Positions 44,801 to 56,660 of a stretch of DNA of 64,000 bases are shown here, one piece after another (the stretch's first letter is position 1; each line of letters starts with the position of its first letter). The notes under the pieces were generated by a model, which worked only from the letters and a program-made list of their open reading frames with translations, did no database searches and was not told where the DNA came from. The translations under genes were made by a program, and so were the position numbers. This stretch comes from Gnetum montanum (Eukaryota; Streptophyta; Gnetopsida; Gnetales; Gnetaceae): positions 177,148-241,147 of the forward strand of contig MNCI01007982.1 of the NCBI GenBank assembly GCA_015680685.1, given 5' to 3'.

Positions 44801-46823
44801 CTATAATCCCAACATGACCACGGGTTAGCAATTATTGTGTAATTTGAAATAATTAGGATACCTTATCTCATTAGGAAAGTTACACTTGGCTAAGTTGTAA
44901 TTATGGTTTATTTGATCAATTTTAATCATTAGTTTATTTGTATTTTGATGTTAATAAAGGATTATAGTCATACCAGAGGTTGTTGAAAGGGTTAAACTCT
45001 CAAAAATTGATGGTTGAATATCATTATATTTATTAACACTTTGGGGGAAAAATATTTTTGTCAAAAACCTTAAGGTTTGTGACCCCATGACTAAGAGCTT
45101 ACCACTAGTAGTTGTAGGATCAAAGAATGGATGATTTGGAAAAACAGTTGGAAAGTTATGGGCTCTAGAAGGTTTTGGGCTCTGAATAATGGCAAAAACT
45201 CCTCTTTCTTATGAAGAAAATGATAAAAATTTCAAATATTTTAGTTGTATTTATAGATTTTTTACATTGTGTCAATGGGTCCTAGTTGATGAGGCCCCAT
45301 CAACAGGGTCAACTATGTTAACTAGGCCTAGTCGATGTAGCTGTTGACCACTATTGACTTTGTAAAAACTAGGAAAATACAAGGAGTTTTCAAGTGAAAT
45401 GGAGGTAAAATGGAAGTCCAAAAAGCCATGAAGATGATGAAAATAGTAGAAGATGGTGTTGGAGTTTAGGAAATTGAGAAAATGATTGGAGAATGAAATT
45501 TTAAGAAGCATAGAGTTGGATGCAAAATGAGGCACACAAAAGATATGATTGCAGCAGTGTCTAAGGTAAAGAGCTTAACTATCCAAACTAAGAGATATGC
45601 AAGTAGGTTCTCCCCATAGCATGCACATGCCCTTTTTTCCCTTACATAACCTCAACTAAGGAGTCCATGGGCCCCATAGTTGATTAATGATTACGAAAAG
45701 TTAAGGGCCAACCTAAAAGAATCTATCCAAGAATTCCAACATGTCAAACTAAGACATCAAGCATAACATAGAAACTAATAGTGAGGTAAGTGATGGATAG
45801 TATAAGTGGATGATTGAGAGGATGGAATGGAGTCCCAAATCATGGTCACATGAAGTCCCTTATGAAAATTATGTTTAAATGACTTGATAAAGTCCAACCT
45901 AGTCCAAACCAAAACCAACCACTTTGAGTGACTTTGCATCACCACTCTAAGAGCAATCCACTCCTTGAAACACAAGCATGAACCATAGATTAAACACCAT
46001 TCTTTATTTAGAGGGAAGTAGGAAGTGAAAAAGGCCTTAGTTAGAGGGGACCTTTAGGCATGGGTAACATATCTTTCTAGTCCCTTAACCAATGCTTGTA
46101 GCCCGTTATTTTATCTAAAGGATGTGCTTTGAATTTCCATCTTGTTTGTTTTTTTCTTCTTTCTCTTTTTCTTTTTCAATGGGAACCATACCATGTAAAG
46201 ACTTATGTCAACTTCCTGGCATTGGATGGTGTGGAATGGTAAGAAATCCATGAAAACACATAAGCACACAAGCAACTAGAAAGGAACAAAGAGTATTGAA
46301 TCTCCTTGAAGTCACACCCTTTTTAAACCTTTAAATCCTTTCCAAGTTTGGAGAGTACTAAGGTCACAAGTTCATTCATAGTTTTATTAATGAAAAGGGA
46401 CCACATATTCCTGAAACAAGGAAAACTATAGAGTTTGTGGATGGATGGATGATGTGGACTCACTGCCTATTCCATGAAAAATAAATCATGTCTTAAGCAT
46501 CAGACAACAGAATTCAAAATAGAAACTAGACATTAGTAATCATTGAGTACAAACCACCATTAGTAAACAACAATATTGACACTATGTATTACAGTAATAA
46601 AGTACTTTTATTAGCAAAACTAATGAAAAGTTACACAAAAATAAAGTAAAATATATAAGAAAGTCTAAAATATTCAAGAAGTATAAAACATACTAATGAT
46701 GTTGTAAAACAAAAAATCGATAAAATCAATAGAGTGAAAACCCAAAAAAGGGTAAAAATCAACAAAGTGTAAAATAAAAATGTATAAAAAAAATAGTAAA
46801 AAACTAAGGAGCCATGTGCATGA
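44801..46823 (-). other. A4 region between pol and accessory ORF
   Basis: About 2 kb without a supported gene. 46000-46150 aligns with A1 7256-7400. At 45283-45355 is a U3-like block of GATGAGGCC/CCTCATCAA words and at 45248-45255 a minus-strand TATAAATA, about 450 bases before the accessory ORF. The ORF start is preceded by TTGCTAACCC and GATTATAG, aligned with TTGCTAATTC and GTATGTGCAG of A1. Confidence 0.6.
45248..45355 (-). promoter_or_regulatory. Candidate internal promoter of A4 (U3-like module)
   Basis: On the minus strand, words CGACTAGGCC, GTTAACATAG, GTTGATGGGGCCTCATCAAC and CCCATTGACA are followed about 30 bases later by TATAAATA. The LTR U3 of A4 and of 39862-40837 have the same kind of words directly before their TATA boxes. 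No LTR ends or poly(A) hairpin accompany this block. It lies upstream of the accessory ORF and could drive it; this is inference. Confidence 0.45.
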
Positions 46824-48120
46824 TTAGCATGGATGGCCATTTTCCCCATGACTAAGTTGAAAGAAGAAGATGTAGAATATAGAGCATGGTTGTCCAGCTA
46901 ATGAGGTAGTAGTTGCACTAGCTTGCTTTGGCTCAAGGAAAGGTTTCACTTACTAGATGTTGATCAATTGCTTTTTGTTTGGGCTCTCAGGTTTGTAGAT
47001 TAACAAGGCCCCAAAAGAAAAGGTTTCATCAAGTATATAAGTTTCCTTCCACAATATTTGGAAATTTATTTTTTGAGGTATCTGTGTGGGGTTCCAATAG
47101 AGAACCTTATCTCTAGGTTGAAATTTTACTTTCTGTATTCTAAGGTCATGGTGTTTCTTGTTATATGCCTTCTACACTTCATTCAAAGATGAGATCACTA
47201 ATCAGTTTTTATTTAGCACATTTAGGTTGATCAATCTTTCTGTTTGTGCTAGGCTCAAGTCAAGGTCCAAGTCACAAGCTATTGAAATTGTACAAAGCTC
47301 AAATTAGACTAGAAATGTTTAAAGTTTTTCATACACCAGCTCATAGGGAGAGTAGCCTATGGGGAGTTTCCATATTGAGTAGTAGGCCCAAAGGGCATCA
47401 TTAAGTTTTGTGCTCTAGTCTCTCCTATATTTACTTATAGCTCTTGTTAGGATCTTTATGATCTCTTTATGGGTGACTTCTACTTGACCGTTGGCTTAGG
47501 GGTGATAGGGTGTTACTAATTTATGTTCAACCCTAAGTGTTGCATTAACTTTTGAAAGGTGACACCTATAAAATGGGTTCCATTATCAGAAATCAGTGCA
47601 TATGAAACATTAAACCTATTTACAATGTATAGTTATACAAATCGAACAATAGTGGATGATGTACAATTGGTAACAACTATTTCTTCTATCCATTTGGTGT
47701 AGTAGTTGATTTCCATGATGATGTAAATCTTTCCATTGGACATGGGTGTGATGGAACCTATGAATTCTATGGCCTATATGTCAAAGGGCTCCATTGGTTG
47801 AATCCACTATTGAGGATCCTCCATATGAGCGGTCATCCCACCATCTCATTGACAATGTTCATAGGATTGAACAAACTGGTGGGCATTCTTGAAGATTATA
47901 GGCTAATAGTATTTGACCATCAGGATTTTTATGGCCATGAATCTCCTTACATAGTAGCCTTCGTAAGGGCCTTCATGAGCATTTTGGAGAATGTGAAATT
48001 CATCCACATCAGGGACACACCAATGACCTAGGGCATCAGCACACACCTTGTAAAGGTATCCATTGATTTTCATGAAGTAGTTAGCCTGATGAAGAAACTA
48101 TTGTTTCTTCCTAAAGTCTA
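46824..48120 (-). pseudogene. A4 integrase
   Basis: Minus strand: lead-in NGYLYKVCADALGHWCVPDV at about 48060-48000, core with AIEFIGSIT (first catalytic Asp replaced by Glu), ISDNGTHF (second Asp, about 47590), and YHP*ANGQVEVTHKEIIKIL (catalytic Glu, about 47460-47515), then NDALWAYYSIWKLPIGYSPY and the C-terminal domain HDLRIQKVKFQPRDKVLYWN. A frameshift lies near 47540. Pol ends QLSHGENGHPC, TAA at 46824-46826. This core is what A1 lacks. Confidence 0.82.
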
Positions 48121-49680
48121 GATCTTGTGGCATCTCTTGAGTGAGAAGGTAAGTAAGGATGGCATCATACCATTTTGATTTGGTGGGAACTTGGTCATTT
48201 ATTGCTCTTATAAAGAGGAGTTCATTTAGAAATTGATCAGAGAGCAAGCTCTTCTCCTCTTTGTTATTTCATCTTAACTAAAAGATATGATTAGTGACCA
48301 CATTCGTAGTTCTTTTTCGATCTACCATTGCGAGATCGAATTCCTATAAGATCATGAGCCACTATATGATATAGGGGTTAATTGTTGGATTATTCATTAG
48401 GAAGTAGATGGCATTGTTATCTATGTGTACAAATACTTTATAGCCAAGCACATAGTATTTGAACTTTTCAAGAGCATACACCACTACCATTAGTTCTTTC
48501 TCAGTTGTGGTGTAATTCAACTATGCACCCACAATGCTTCATCTTGTTTAGTGAATGTAATATGGATGTTTCTTATCATCCAACTATGTAAGCATGTTTT
48601 CCAAGGCATAATTAGATGCATCTATCATTATATGAAATCATATAGACTAATCTGGTGCTCGTAGAATTAGAGTTTCTATGAGTTTTTCCTTTAGCTATTG
48701 GAATGCATGTTCACACTCCTTAGTCTAGATGAATGGAGCATCTTTCTTTATAAGCTCAACCAATGGTTTTACAATCTTAGAGAAATTCTCTATAAACTAC
48801 TAGTAGTAGCTAGTGTGTCCAAGGAATGATTGGACTTCTTTGACTATCTCTAATTGGTGTGTGATTCTTTGGATGACCCTTATCTTTTTAGGGTCTACCT
48901 CAATCCTTGCCTAAGTAATTCTACACCTTAGTACTATGCCCTCCTCAACCATTAAATGGTTTTTCTACCAATTGAGTCTAGAGTTTATTTCAACACATCT
49001 TTTTAATACTTGCTCAAGGTGATCTAGGACTTACTCAAATGTAGTCCCATAGGTAGAGAAGTCATCCATAAAGACTTCTATCTCGCTACCAATCTGCTAT
49101 TGAAAATACTAAGAACCAAGTGTTGAAATGTTGTAGGGGCATTGCACAGACCAAATGACATCTTGCAATATGTAATAGTCCCCCAGGGACTTGTGAATGT
49201 TGTTTTGGCTTAATCTTTTCACATAATTACGATTTTTTTATAGCCACTATAACCATCCAAGGAGCTATAATAATAATGCCCAGATATGGTGTCCAACACT
49301 TGGTCCACAAATGACAATGAAAAATAATCTTTAAATGTTGCCATATTCAATAGTCTAAAGTCAATGTAGACTTGCCACTTGCCACTTTTATTTGGCATAA
49401 TTATGAATGGATTAATCCACTCGTTGTTTGTGATGGAATAGATGAACCCTACCTTGAGGAGTTGTTCCATTTCCTCTTTGATGATATCAATAGTCTAAAG
49501 TCAATGTAGACTTACCACTTGCCACTTTTATTTGGCATAATTATGAATGGATTAATCCACTCGTTGTTTGTGATGGAATAGATGAACCCTACCTTGAGGA
49601 GTTGTTCCATTTCCTCTTTGATGATATCAATAGTCTAAAGTCAATGTNGCTTCAACTTGTGGTTTAGCCGCCTCTATGGC
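48121..49680 (-). pseudogene. A4 reverse transcriptase and RNase H
   Basis: Minus strand: GFIYSITNNEWINPFIIMPN, YIDFRLLNMATFKDYFSLSF, LDGYSGYKKI and the catalytic VFMDDFS at about 49050-49075. RNase H words (about 48420-48700) and the connection follow to about 48130. A 140-base segment at 49351-49490 is repeated at 49491-49630 and destroys the frame upstream of the RT fingers. Stops and frame changes are frequent. Confidence 0.85.
49351..49648. repeat. 140-base direct duplication ending in a single N
   Basis: 49351-49490 and 49491-49630 are identical except near 49369/49509 (G versus A). The third copy stops after 17 bases at an N (49648). The unit is not a multiple of three and the sequence left and right of it would read through without it. 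Confidence 0.9.
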
Positions 49681-50084
49681 TACCTTCTTGGTTTCATAGC
49701 TAGGTTGGTGTAGATACGATGTTGGCATATCCTTGGATCAATTCCAATCAGATCAGGACATGACCAAGCAAAGGTTTTTGACCATTTATTGACCACCTTC
49801 AATAGCTTATCTTTTTGTTTAGGAGCAAGATTTGCATTGATTATAACCGACTTGCCATTTTTTAAAAATGCATATTCCATGCCAACTAGTAGAGTTTTTA
49901 ACTTTAGGGGCTCTAGCTTAAAATTATCAGGGATTTCCAACTCTTCCCAATAGGTATGATCAACTTCATCATCAGAGAGTTGGTGATGAACTTGCTCAAG
50001 TTCATCTATGCCCTCAACATAAGCACATATGAGCTTCTCAGTAGGTTCCATGCATAGTGTGCTACTATTAGAGTTAGCTGTCAA
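49680..50084 (-). pseudogene. A4 pol segment between protease and RT
   Basis: An open 134-codon stretch, reading STLCMEPTEKLICAYVEGID, WEELEIPDNFKLEPLKLKTL, VNKWSKTFAWSCPDLIGIDP and ICQHRIYTNLAMKPRR. This is the conserved Athila linker that ends in the short motif before the RT fingers; A1 has the same at 4210-4580 with stops. Its length and openness make it a good marker for alignment. Confidence 0.82.
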
Positions 50085-50257
50085 CTACTGGGTGCCCTTC
50101 TATTTTATGGCTGCTACATACAAGCACCTTTGGATATCAATTTCATGTGCACAGTGATTGCATACTTTAATGAATGTACTTTAATGGACCAATTTTTCTA
50201 TGCACAATTGCACCTATTATCATTGTATGTGATGCATGGAACTTGCTTTTTCTCGAG

Positions 50258-50716
50258 TCATCCAAATGTATTCTCCTTAGAGATTTTCAAGAAGAGGTCC
50301 CTAATGCCCATTCTTGCATCAATAGTGCTTAACCATGCACATCCTATAATGATGGGGAAGTCACCTTTGCAGTTTTCAACCTTGATCACTAGAAAATTGG
50401 CAGGATATGACCACCCACAAACTATAATTACAATGTCCTCCACTAATTCCAAAGGGATGGTGATTGACTGGTCTATGAATTCCAAATAGATATTGATCTT
50501 CTTGAGAGGTGGTAGGTTCTAGGCCTTGTACATGTCACGCAAGATGAGATTGACACCGAAACCGGAATCAAGAAGAGCCTTACATGGCTCATGTCGAGTG
50601 ATCTGTAAGTAAATAAGAGGACTTCCTAGGTCATATCTCTTCATGGAAAGCTTGCTAGCCTTGATCCAATCAAAGATAGCATGAGTTAACATCGCAATGT
50701 GGATCTGAGGCAACAT
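50258..50716 (-). pseudogene. A4 aspartic protease
   Basis: 50716-50519 reads AMLTHAIFDWIKASKLSMKR and CKALLDSGFGVNLILRDMYK with the active-site D-S-G. 50485-50258 has SITIPLELVEDIVIIVCGWS and DFPIIIGCAWLSTIDARMGI, the domain end. A short gap of broken frame lies between the two halves. It aligns with A1 3569-4108, which has D-L-G. Confidence 0.84.
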
Positions 50717-51656
50717 TTAGTTTGAAGGACCCTTGAATGTGTTTGGTGTAGAGGATGAGGGTGTTGGAGATACAAGGTAACTAGCTGCATTAGGTTATAA
50801 GGGGTTTGGAGGATTTTTTGATCAAAAAAACTTGTCATTCTTGGATCTGTTGTCTAAACTACTTAGCTAGAAAGTCAATTGTAAATTTACAACCCTCATA
50901 GCATTTCGTTGTTATAGCTATGGGGGAATTTTTCCTTGCATAGATAGAGTAAGAGGTAATTGGATTGAGGGTAGAGGAATGTGTATAGATGGATGTAGAG
51001 GATGGTATGGATATGGGGACTTCCCTCAAGTAGATGGTGAATGAGTTCAATGGTACTTTGGAGGGTAATAGTAATGTTGGAATGATGCATGGTTAGCAGA
51101 GAAATGTGGAGAAACAGGTTGCTAAACATAGTACTCATATGGATCTGGTTGTCTGTAAAGGCATTGCTATTTTAGTGGTGATATCCCCCATGACTGTGGT
51201 TGTTTCCACTATTGGTATTACTCATATGGTTGTGGTGGAGCTCCACTTGGGTAGTAAGCTTGCTATTGCTAGTGGAACTGCCTTGGATTGCCTTAAGGAT
51301 AAGACAATCATCTGGGTGTTTGCCTCCTTGCTAATCGAGGATTTAGTGTGTATACCCCAAACTCTTGTAAGTGTGACACCATAGGGCAACATCCCTTAGG
51401 ATATTCATATTGACAAATGTCACATCCAACATCATGATTGGAGTTTGTCTCCACAACTTTTTCTACTATAGCATCTTTGTCCTTACCTCTTTGGTAGGCA
51501 TGTTTAGCTTCTTTCTGCCTTCTACGGTCACAATCACTATTCTACTCTTTGGACTTTTTAGCAATCTTCATAGTAGTTTGGAATTTTTCATCCAAAGAGT
51601 TCCATAGTTTATCAACCTTTGTCAAAATATCAAAAATAGATTTTTGGATGGGCAAG
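50717..51656 (-). pseudogene. gag: A4 gag C-terminal part
   Basis: From the solo LTR leftward the minus strand reads LPIQKSIFDILTKVDKLWNS and LDEKFQTTMKIAKKSKE (51655-51545), directly continuing the gag half at 52617 onward and aligned with A1 2640-2740. A Tyr/Pro/Gln-rich linker follows to the protease. Plus-strand ORFs at 51106-51607 are shadows. Confidence 0.8.
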
Positions 51657-52611
51657 TGATGAGTGGTGAGGTACCCCTACACTCAACCATACGAATACGA
51701 GTGTTTCAAGCTCGATTTGGTCGAATTCCGTAGACGGGCTAGTTGTGGTATCTCGATAGTTACTCGTTGATCATAGTTCATTGTCTTCCCACCTAGACTA
51801 GCATTTGCTTTTTCACATATGGTTTAGTCCAGAGTGAGGTGTATGATGTTGTTTCTAACCTAGTGCTACTCCTAGAGGCAATGGAAAATAACTTTAATTA
51901 AGCTAGGAGGAAAAGGTGGGGAGAGTTAAGCTAAGAGAAAGTGGGAGAGAGAATCTAAGCTAGCCTAAGTGCGATGAGCATCCATTCCTTAATCATCCAT
52001 ACACATCGTGGACCTCGTGCATGACTACTACTGGGATTACCAAGTGCATGTCCCAGGTACACTACTGGGATACCAAGTAGTCACACTTAAATGCTTATGA
52101 TTAAGTCATACTCATTCCGCATTTAAGGAGTCTAGGGTGAAGAGATATTAACTACGAAAGCAATAAATAACAATAACAATTAAATAATTAAACTAAGTGA
52201 ATGCTGCAATGATGAAGTAATCTCGATTTTTATTTTTGATCATGTGCATGTCCAAGTACATTACACTTGAATAAAGGTGTCGTACAATTACAACCATCAC
52301 ACTGTGGGCATGCACTAGGAAAAAAGGGTTGAGAGGAAAAACTAACAAAAAGATCCTACTCTAATACTAAAACTAACTACTACTTTCCCATGTGCCCCAT
52401 TGTGTATTTATAGGCTCACACGGGAACTATGATATCGCATATGTGATATTGCTTGTCAGGCCGCGATATCACGTATGTGATATCGGGGGTCTGATAACAA
52501 GGGTCCAATATTGGGACTCATCAAATATCAGGGGTCCGATAACAGTGATCTGATATCAACACCTAGTTAATAAGGGTCCAATATCAGCACCTGATAAACC
52601 ACAATTCATCA
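51657..52611 (-). repeat. Solo LTR (Athila type) inside A4 gag
   Basis: Forward TGATGAGTGGTG to CACAATTCATCA, 955 bases, flanked by GCAAG (51652-51656) and ACAAG (52612-52616), a 5-bp duplication with one change. The gag frame resumes on both sides. Minus strand TATAAATA is at 52405-52412. U3 holds many GATATC, CGATATC and TCCAATATC words. Same orientation as A4. Confidence 0.9.
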
Positions 52612-52616
52612 ACAAG

Positions 52617-54118
52617 GTTTTCCTGTTCATCACCTTATCGAGTGGTGACTTCTCCTCGTTATAGAATCAGACCTCCCTTTTCCTGATGAAAGGGCACCTA
52701 TTATATTCTTTTGCATTTTTCCCCTTTCGCAACTCACCTTCTTCTTTTGCTACCTGCTTTATCAGCTTTTGGATATGATGAGCTCTTAGTTTGGACAATC
52801 TCCCTTGGGCATAAACCCCAAGAGTTCTTCTAGTTTTTGCTTTGAGTCCATCTATGATGTGGTAGAGTTGTTTCCTCTAAGAATAATCATGGCCAAGGCA
52901 TCAGTGTAAGAGAGAATAATATTAACCCATGGTGGTATCCAAGGGTTCATGTATTCCCTGTTTTTAGCCTTGGATTTGCCTTCTTAGATTAGACACTCTT
53001 GAGTACATCTGGTATTTGTTATTAAATAGTTCTAGCATGGTACTCTATCTACAAATGAATTTTGGTTTCAATAACTAGTACTAGCTTTATGACTCTTTGA
53101 TGAATGTCCTAGGAAATAGCTTCAATTTCTGCCAATCATTTTCTATATTTTATAAGGTGCAAGCATCGTGAAAGGCTTGTAGATTATTTTGCAAATCAAA
53201 GTTATATCCCCTCTCAAATCTTGGAATATTATTCATGTCTATGCACTTAATCTGACTATCTCTCACATGCCTGGTTAGGATCTTGACTACCTATGCAATG
53301 TTAAGCATGCTTCGAGTTGTTAACAGAGGTTCATCATCATCATTGTGTCGATGACACTGATGATGGTCTTTGCTACCCCTTCTTTCATGGCATGCTCTAT
53401 GATTATTGTTGTCTCGCTAGTCACCTTCATCTCGATTATTTCTCTGGTGGCTTCTATTAGAATCAGAAGATGAAGAGGAATGTTTTGATTCAAATGAAGA
53501 GGATGAAGAGAAAGGAGGCCTGCCACCACCATGGTGTCTACCAATTTCCCTTCAGTTTTCATAACCATATTCATCAGTTTTCTTGTCATCTTGACACTTG
53601 TCCGAGCCCATGCCTTGACTTCCATTTTTACTTGAACTTAGATTGTTTATAGTGGATTGCAAGTTCAGGGCCACATCCCTATCACCAATAATAAGGGGTG
53701 AAGAATCTTCATATTGAAAGCTCCCAGAGGGAGGATCCTCATTGTCGTTTTGGTTTATCAGGAACAAGTGATTGGTAAACCATTTCTCCTTCACAAACTC
53801 ATGATGCTTCTCTTGGTGTTGATCTCTCCTGCGTTGTGTTTCAGTGGGGCAATAGTCCTTGTAGTCATAATCATGCACAATGTACTTCTCTTAAAGATCT
53901 TGGATGCCCAATCTCCTTAGAGTTTGAAGTAGCATCTTGAGCACAGAATGATCGAGAGGCATTACAATGTTGCCTTCCATATCATGCCATTGCAGTTGTT
54001 CATCTTGATGCAAGATCAAGGTAAGGTCAGGCACATACTCATCTAGATGAGTATACAACATTTTATATTCTTAAGGAACGAGTAGTTTTGTATCATCTTG
54101 ACTATGAGAAGAAAACAT
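52617..54118 (-). pseudogene. gag: A4 gag N-terminal part
   Basis: The minus-strand ATG at 54118 opens MFSSHSQDDTKLLVP and continues with HLDEYVPDLTLILHQDEQLQ and WHDMEGNIVMPLDHSVLKML, parallel to A1 but with Gln where A1 has stops. Then comes a charged region (53880-53320) and the capsid motif MNNIPRFERGYNFDLQNNLQ (about 53190-53240), ending in the NEEKSPLDKVMNRKT segment at the solo LTR. The frame breaks in the charged region and near the capsid. Confidence 0.84.
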
Positions 54119-54620
54119 TTTGCAATACAAAATAAAAATATTAGTATGCTTATGCGATTATATTATTTGTGAGAATGATTTGACCTTAGGGTTTGTCCAA
54201 CAATGTGTTGATGCATAAATTTTGGACACACCAACACCTGTGAAAACTCGTTTTAGGAGACTATCGCCCAAGGCGCCTTCCGTATGGGTACGGAAACCCA
54301 AGAATAGTCTCAGCTGGAAAGGGCTATGTGACAAAAACAATAATAATAATATTTTTAAACAAAATATTGAAAACTTAAATTAAATTTTAGGAGGGTTCTG
54401 TTATGTTTTTAAAAAATAGTAAAATAACTAAAATCAAAATTAAATATTTGTGCAATTTTTAAATAAACAATTCAAAATAATAATTCAAATTTTATTTGGT
54501 CCCGCCTACACAGTCCACCAACCGACCACTACAACTACGTGTGCACCGTGAGCAAAAAGGAGGCTCTGCCGCAGTTCCGCACGTCTGTTGCATTTGCACG
54601 CGACCACTTGCAAGGCGCAG

Positions 54621-54826
54621 CCGTCCCTGTCACTGCCTGTTGCCGTCTCTACGCTGCGTGGGCCGTCCCTGTCACTGCCTGTTGCCGTCTCTACGCTGCG
54701 TGGGCCGAAAATAGAGAGGAAACATGTGTCTGTTTTTGTCTAGAAAAATAGAAAGACCGCCATGGCCGAAAATAGAGAAGAAACATGTGTCTGTTTTTGT
54801 CTAGAAAAATAGAAAGACCGCCGTTT
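54621..54826. repeat. Local tandem duplications in G5 3' LTR
   Basis: A 42-base unit starting CCGTCCCTGTCACTGCCTG occurs at 54621 and 54663; a 61-base unit starting CCGAAAATAGAGA occurs at about 54705 and 54766. The 5' LTR has each only once (about 63183 and 63230), so they arose in this LTR after insertion. Confidence 0.85.
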
Positions 54827-55729
54827 GTGGTGCCTGTGTACGCAGCCTGTCTCTACCGATTTTTTATTTAGAGGCAGAGAGAAAGACTTCTGCCGGCTGC
54901 TTCCCGTGCGTTTCCTGTACACGCGTAGCCGTTGGCTGGCCGCCTGCATCTCACGCGTACGTGTGGTTGCTATGTACGCGTGCCTGCCATTTTCTGCCGT
55001 GCAAAGAGAGACTGCCGCACGAAAGACTCACTGCCACTCGCTGTTGCGGGTGAGAAAGACTCAAGCAAGCGTCCTCAGAGAAGGCTCTCACTGTCCCAGA
55101 AAAGGTCCTCCAACCACCTCCCCCAAAGAAGAGGCTCTGATGCACGTTACGTAGATGCCAACGTCCATCCCTGAGAGGCAGAGCCTCTGCTGTTGTCTCC
55201 CGTGACCTACAACGCGATGGAGACCTGTAATGAACCTGCCACTTCGCTGCCGTCTATCTGACTACCGCTGTCCTGTCTAACATGCAACCGCTGATCTTAC
55301 TTCAACACACGAGAGAGGTGGAACGCTCTTGTTTCAGAGCCGCCAGGCAGGCACCATCTATCTCTAACGCGTCTGTGATGCACGGCAGTTTACAAACTTA
55401 CCTACCACGAATGTGTCCATCTCAGGTTCCGCCGCTGCGTCTCGTGAGTAGCCGCTTCCTACCATGCACGCTGTCTGTGTTTCGAGCGATTCGCGTGGGT
55501 TCCGCAGTTTACATGTATTGTTAGTCATTGCTGACGTTCATCGTGCGACTTGCAATGCGCAGTGCACCGCCTTTTGCACGTTTCTAATGTTAGAGAAGAG
55601 GCTATGCTCCCTGCTGGCTGCAGGCTCTGGCTCCCCCCATTGGCTTTGGGCTATCCCCTGTTTTTAGCGGCTTGTGGGAGAAAAAACCCATTAACCACCG
55701 TCAACTATTGCCATGCGAAACGTTGCTAC

Positions 55730-56219
55730 TGTTGGAAACAGCAAACTGTGAAGCGGTGGATCACAGTAATGAATTAGCAATTGCTTATTCATGAACTCCA
55801 CTTTCCACACTTTCCATTTCTATCGTTGAATGATTTTAGAATTTTTCCTAAAAATAACATAAGACTTTTGTGAAGTTCTATCTTAGTTAATTTTTAAACG
55901 TTTCTAATTTTGTAACCCAGATGTGGCTATTTAAGTCTGTCATGGGATCTGTCATAAACAGCATGAGAAAGACAAGAGTGGGAGAATTCTCACATTGCAT
56001 GAGAGAGAGGTTTCTTCTTGTTCTCTTCATGTGATGAAGAGAGAACCCTATTATTTCCACATTGCATGAGAGAGAGGTTTATTCTTGTTCTCTCCGTGTG
56101 ATGAAGAGAGATGCTTGTTCTTTTCATCGCTCATAATAAGATTTTTTCTGCAATTATCTGTGGTTCAATTGCTCTTTATTTTCATCTCATTTCATATTCT
56201 GCTGCCAGATCTGCTAACA
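55730..56219 (+). repeat. C2 copia LTR
   Basis: TGTTGGAAAC to CTGCTAACA, 490 bases, with CTATTTAAG at 55927-55935 as a possible TATA box. Two 67-base-spaced copies of CACATTGCATGAGAGAGAGG are at 55991 and 56058. The primer site follows after one base. Confidence 0.78.
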
Positions 56220-56220
56220 G

Positions 56221-56232
56221 TGGTATCGGAGC
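56221..56232 (+). other. C2 primer binding site, tRNA-iMet
   Basis: TGGTATCGGAGC, one base different from the iMet primer site TGGTATCAGAGC, directly after the copia LTR. Confidence 0.82.
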
Positions 56233-56287
56233 TTCCAGGTTCATAGTCCGTGAAAGTGTTGCAGATCGTAAATACAAATTTTTCAAA

Positions 56288-56660
56288 ATGGTTGGCAAAT
56301 ACGAAATAGAGAAGTTCAATGGAAGCCACTTCACATTGTGGAAGTTCAATGGAAGTGACTTCACATTGTGGAATGAAAAGAACAGTAATGAAAAAAAGGC
56401 AGAAAAGGTTGCTGCAAATCTGTGCATGCTTATGGGGAACACACATCAAGTGGGAGAGTCTTCTGTTGCATCAACTAGTTTGGGAAAAAGAATCGACGAT
56501 GTTGTGGCATCAAAACCTTGGTCATATGTTAGAACAAGGTTTGCAGATTCTCTCTGATCAGAAACTACTTCCTGGGCTCAATTCGGTATATTTACCATTT
56601 TGTGAGCATTGTGTTACTACTAAGCAACACAGATTTAAGTTTAGCACATCAAAAGTGGCA
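56288..56660 (+). pseudogene. C2 copia gag start fused to GAG-pre-integrase
   Basis: The ATG at 56288 opens MVGKYEIEKFNGSHFTLW, the standard N-terminus of a copia gag, with an in-frame 30-base duplication (56311-56340 and 56341-56370). About 100 bases later another frame gives LWHQNLGHMLEQGLQILSDQ, KLLPGLNSVYLPFCEHCVTT and KQHRFKFSTSK, the GAG-pre-integrase domain. More than 1 kb that normally lies between them (capsid, zinc knuckle, protease) is missing. Confidence 0.78.

Larger units (their letters stand above)
40853..54205 (-). mobile_element. A4, Athila-like Ty3/gypsy element with accessory ORF
   Basis: Minus-strand element, right to left: gag N-terminus, a solo LTR insertion, gag C-terminus, protease, RT, RNase H, integrase, a long 3' region with a 944-codon accessory ORF, polypurine tract and 3' LTR. 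The 5' LTR is not present because G5 is inserted in the A4 leader at 54206. Gag, RT and 3' sequences align with A1. A 140-base duplication ending in an N at 49648 is probably an assembly fault. Confidence 0.88.

Noticed and set aside
53320-53920. Met/Ile/Leu-rich and other ORFs opposite or out of frame to A4 gag
   Set aside because: They are alternative frames of the charged gag region.
54496-55667. Several overlapping Cys/Arg-rich ORFs
   Set aside because: They lie in the GC-rich G5 LTR core on both strands, with no start context, domain or conservation in the other LTR.
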